This document shows positions 31,331 to 32,447 of a DNA stretch of 32,447 nt, one piece after another (the first letter of the stretch is position 1; each line of letters starts with the position of its first letter). The stretch is from JAZRYE01 sp045600585. GTDB lineage: Bacteria; Bacillota_I; Bacilli_A; RFN20; CAG-826. The position numbers and the translations under genes were made by a program. The DNA lies in the NCBI GenBank assembly GCA_045600585.1, contig JAZRYE010000024.1, positions 1-32,447 of the forward strand. Reading direction: 5' to 3'. The notes beneath the pieces are model-generated. The model had not been told where the DNA came from. It saw only the letters and a program-made list of their open reading frames with translations, and ran no database searches.

Positions 31331-32275
31331 TTAACAATTTGTTAAAAATTTTTCGACATAATCTTTAAAGAAAGACTCCCATTTTTCATTATTTCTAAAA
31401 TATGACATGCCATGATCTGCATTATCTATTCCCACTAATTGAATTGAAGGATTGGCTTTAACAATCTCTTCACTCATATAATAAGGAACAAAAGTATCTT
31501 CTTTTCCATGAATAATTCCAATTGGAATTTTTGCTTCTTTTACAGTATTAATAGCGGTCGTTTCATTGAGTCTAAAGTGTCCAAATAAAAATGCACCGCT
31601 AAATAAAATAATGGAAGCCAAAAACCATGGGACTCCCATTTGTTTTGATACCTTTTTGACAATTGCTTTTGGAGAAGAAAAAGGACAATCAACTAACATC
31701 ATTTTTACATTATTTGGTAAGTCTTGATCCAAGCACATTAAACAAGTAGAAGCACCCATAGAAATGCCAAGCAAACCAATTTTAGTATCACTTCCAAATC
31801 TATTTTTAACAAAGTTAATCCATGTAATAACATCTTTTCTTTCCTTAACGCCAAAGGATAATGTTTTGCCATCAGAAAGACCACTACCTCTTTGATCAAC
31901 GACCAAAGCATTGCACTTATTTTTTAAAGTAGATTGAAGACCACCTGCCATATCTCTGATTCCAATTCCTTTATATCCGTGAAATTGAATTAATACAGAT
32001 GCTTTTTCATCATAAAGATATAATCTTGCTGCCAATTGCTTACCATCGAATGTTTTGACATAAACTTGTTCGAATGGAATAGACATAGCTCTCTTAATTA
32101 GATTTATCTCATCTTCTACTAAATCGTCATATCCAGGGCCTTCTAAAACAGCGAACGTCCTATCTGTTTTCTTGACATTATTATAAAAAGCTAATCTATA
32201 TCCAATATAAGCAGATAAAAAATATAAAAAGATTAAAGCTGCAATTACAATCAATACAATAAATATCGGTTTCAT
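31331..32275 (-). CDS. Membrane-anchored alpha/beta hydrolase
   Basis: This 314-residue protein has one N-terminal transmembrane helix (about 4-27). The hydrolase domain carries QFHGYKG (oxyanion region), VDQRGSGLSDG, the nucleophile elbow GISMGAS, an Asp in IHGKEDTFVP and a His in NADHG (catalytic triad). The fold resembles YqkD/BAAT-type serine hydrolases of Firmicutes; substrate unknown. The ATG at 32275 has no Shine-Dalgarno, and a -10 box ends 6 nt upstream, which predicts a leaderless mRNA. It is first gene of the hydrolase-endonuclease unit and lies just downstream of a structured RNA candidate. Confidence 0.87.
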   Translation of the reverse strand: MKPIFIVLIVIAALIFLYFLSAYIGYRLAFYNNVKKTDRTFAVLEGPGYDDLVEDEINLIKRAMSIPFEQVYVKTFDGKQLAARLYLYDEKASVLIQFHGYKGIGIRDMAGGLQSTLKNKCNALVVDQRGSGLSDGKTLSFGVKERKDVITWINFVKNRFGSDTKIGLLGISMGASTCLMCLDQDLPNNVKMMLVDCPFSSPKAIVKKVSKQMGVPWFLASIILFSGAFLFGHFRLNETTAINTVKEAKIPIGIIHGKEDTFVPYYMSEEIVKANPSIQLVGIDNADHGMSYFRNNEKWESFFKDYVEKFLTNC

Positions 32276-32281
32276 ACTTTT

Positions 32282-32309
32282 ATTTTATAAACATTAAATT
32301 AAAAATCAA
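32282..32309 (-). promoter_or_regulatory. Hydrolase promoter giving a leaderless start
   Basis: On the minus strand, TTGATT (32309-32304), a 16-bp spacer and TAAAAT (32287-32282), then AAAAGT and the ATG at 32275. The -35 overlaps the U-rich tail of the structured RNA candidate. Confidence 0.65.
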
Positions 32310-32447
32310 ATAGTACCAACGCATAAAATACGTTGTACTGACTAAACCCTATAAGGGCTAATACTCCACAGACCCTCAAGGGTCATATGTGGACTGACAA
32401 CCGTGATTCTCACTCTAGCTACCCTTAAAAGGGTCTTTATATTCTTT
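32310..32447 (-). ncRNA. Candidate structured noncoding RNA, cut by the window edge
   Basis: No reading frame covers this 138-base stretch, but it folds into five consecutive helices: 32312-32339 (AGTAC / GTACT enclosing AACG / CGTT), 32344-32359 (AGCCC / GGGTTT), 32365-32393 (TCCACA / TGTGGA enclosing GACCC / GGGTC), 32403-32413 (GTGA / TCAC) and 32421-32434 (ACCCTT / AAGGGT). GTCAGTCC and GTCAGTAC recur in the joining segments. On the minus strand the last hairpin is followed by ATTTGATTTTT, like a terminator, so minus is the preferred strand. The plus strand also ends in a hairpin and U-rich run. It may belong to a known class such as raiA, but I cannot confirm this by eye. Confidence 0.55.

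Noticed and set aside
1..32447. Mollicute code with TGA as Trp
   Set aside because: Trp is TGG throughout, and TGA ends the 25437-29114 gene just before the next gene's ribosome site.
1..32447. CRISPR array or cas genes
   Set aside because: No regularly spaced repeats with unique spacers and no Cas motifs. The repeated units seen (1411-1594, 5787-5818) are two to four copies only.

Overview
The window is AT-rich DNA, roughly 30% GC by eye. It uses the standard bacterial code: Trp is read from TGG, and TGA acts as a stop at 25437-25439. Strong Shine-Dalgarno sites, Ser-rich lipoproteins with short lipoboxes, small zinc-ribbon membrane proteins, MscL, class II fructose-bisphosphate aldolase, DegV and an N-rubredoxin rubrerythrin together suggest a host-associated, fermentative, anaerobic Firmicute, probably an uncultured Bacilli or Erysipelotrichia-like lineage. 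That placement is inference. No single marker gene fixes the taxon.

Layout. 1-1600: an IS30-family element whose transposase is split by a one-base shift in an A7 run; repeated end motifs follow it. 1624-1985: a minus-strand tRNA operon (Cys-Arg-Pro) with its own promoter and terminator. 2058-5777: a lipoprotein with two thioredoxin-like modules, a metallo-beta-lactamase-fold hydrolase, a long-loop MscL, and a zinc-ribbon membrane protein. 5780-12555: a metal-homeostasis block. It holds a COG0523/CobW GTPase, a csoR-copA-copZ copper operon with the CsoR-type operator inside its promoter spacer, and a SmtB/CadC-type regulator with a stand-alone HMA protein and a Zn/Cd-type P1B ATPase. The last two transcription units share near-identical palindromic operators. 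12570-20340: housekeeping genes (fructose-bisphosphate aldolase; zinc-ribbon/SurE/SAM-fold operon; small membrane proteins; tRNA-His; M18 aminopeptidase; a lipoprotein plus P-loop kinase pair; DegV). 20341-20979: a plus-strand lipoprotein. 21035-29162: a five-gene minus-strand operon of a large parallel beta-helix exoprotein, a P-loop kinase, a UGM/HemY-type flavoprotein, a GT-C membrane glycosyltransferase and an SDR. 29165-32309: rubrerythrin, an EndA-type nuclease lipoprotein and a membrane-anchored alpha/beta hydrolase. 32310-32447: a dense run of hairpins that looks like a structured RNA and reaches the window edge.

How it fits together. The metal block pairs export of Cu(I) and of Zn/Cd, each with its own sensor and small HMA carrier, next to a GTPase family usually linked to metal delivery. 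The 21-29 kb operon has the parts expected for making, modifying and using an envelope glycan. Its flavoprotein + SDR + GT-C trio resembles in logic, though not in demonstrated homology, the mycobacterial DprE1/DprE2/GT-C route. Three genes (19299, 20341, 32275) have a -10 box exactly 6 nt before the ATG and no Shine-Dalgarno, so their mRNAs are probably leaderless. Several internal operon genes have no Shine-Dalgarno and start 0-2 nt from the upstream stop, which points to translational coupling.
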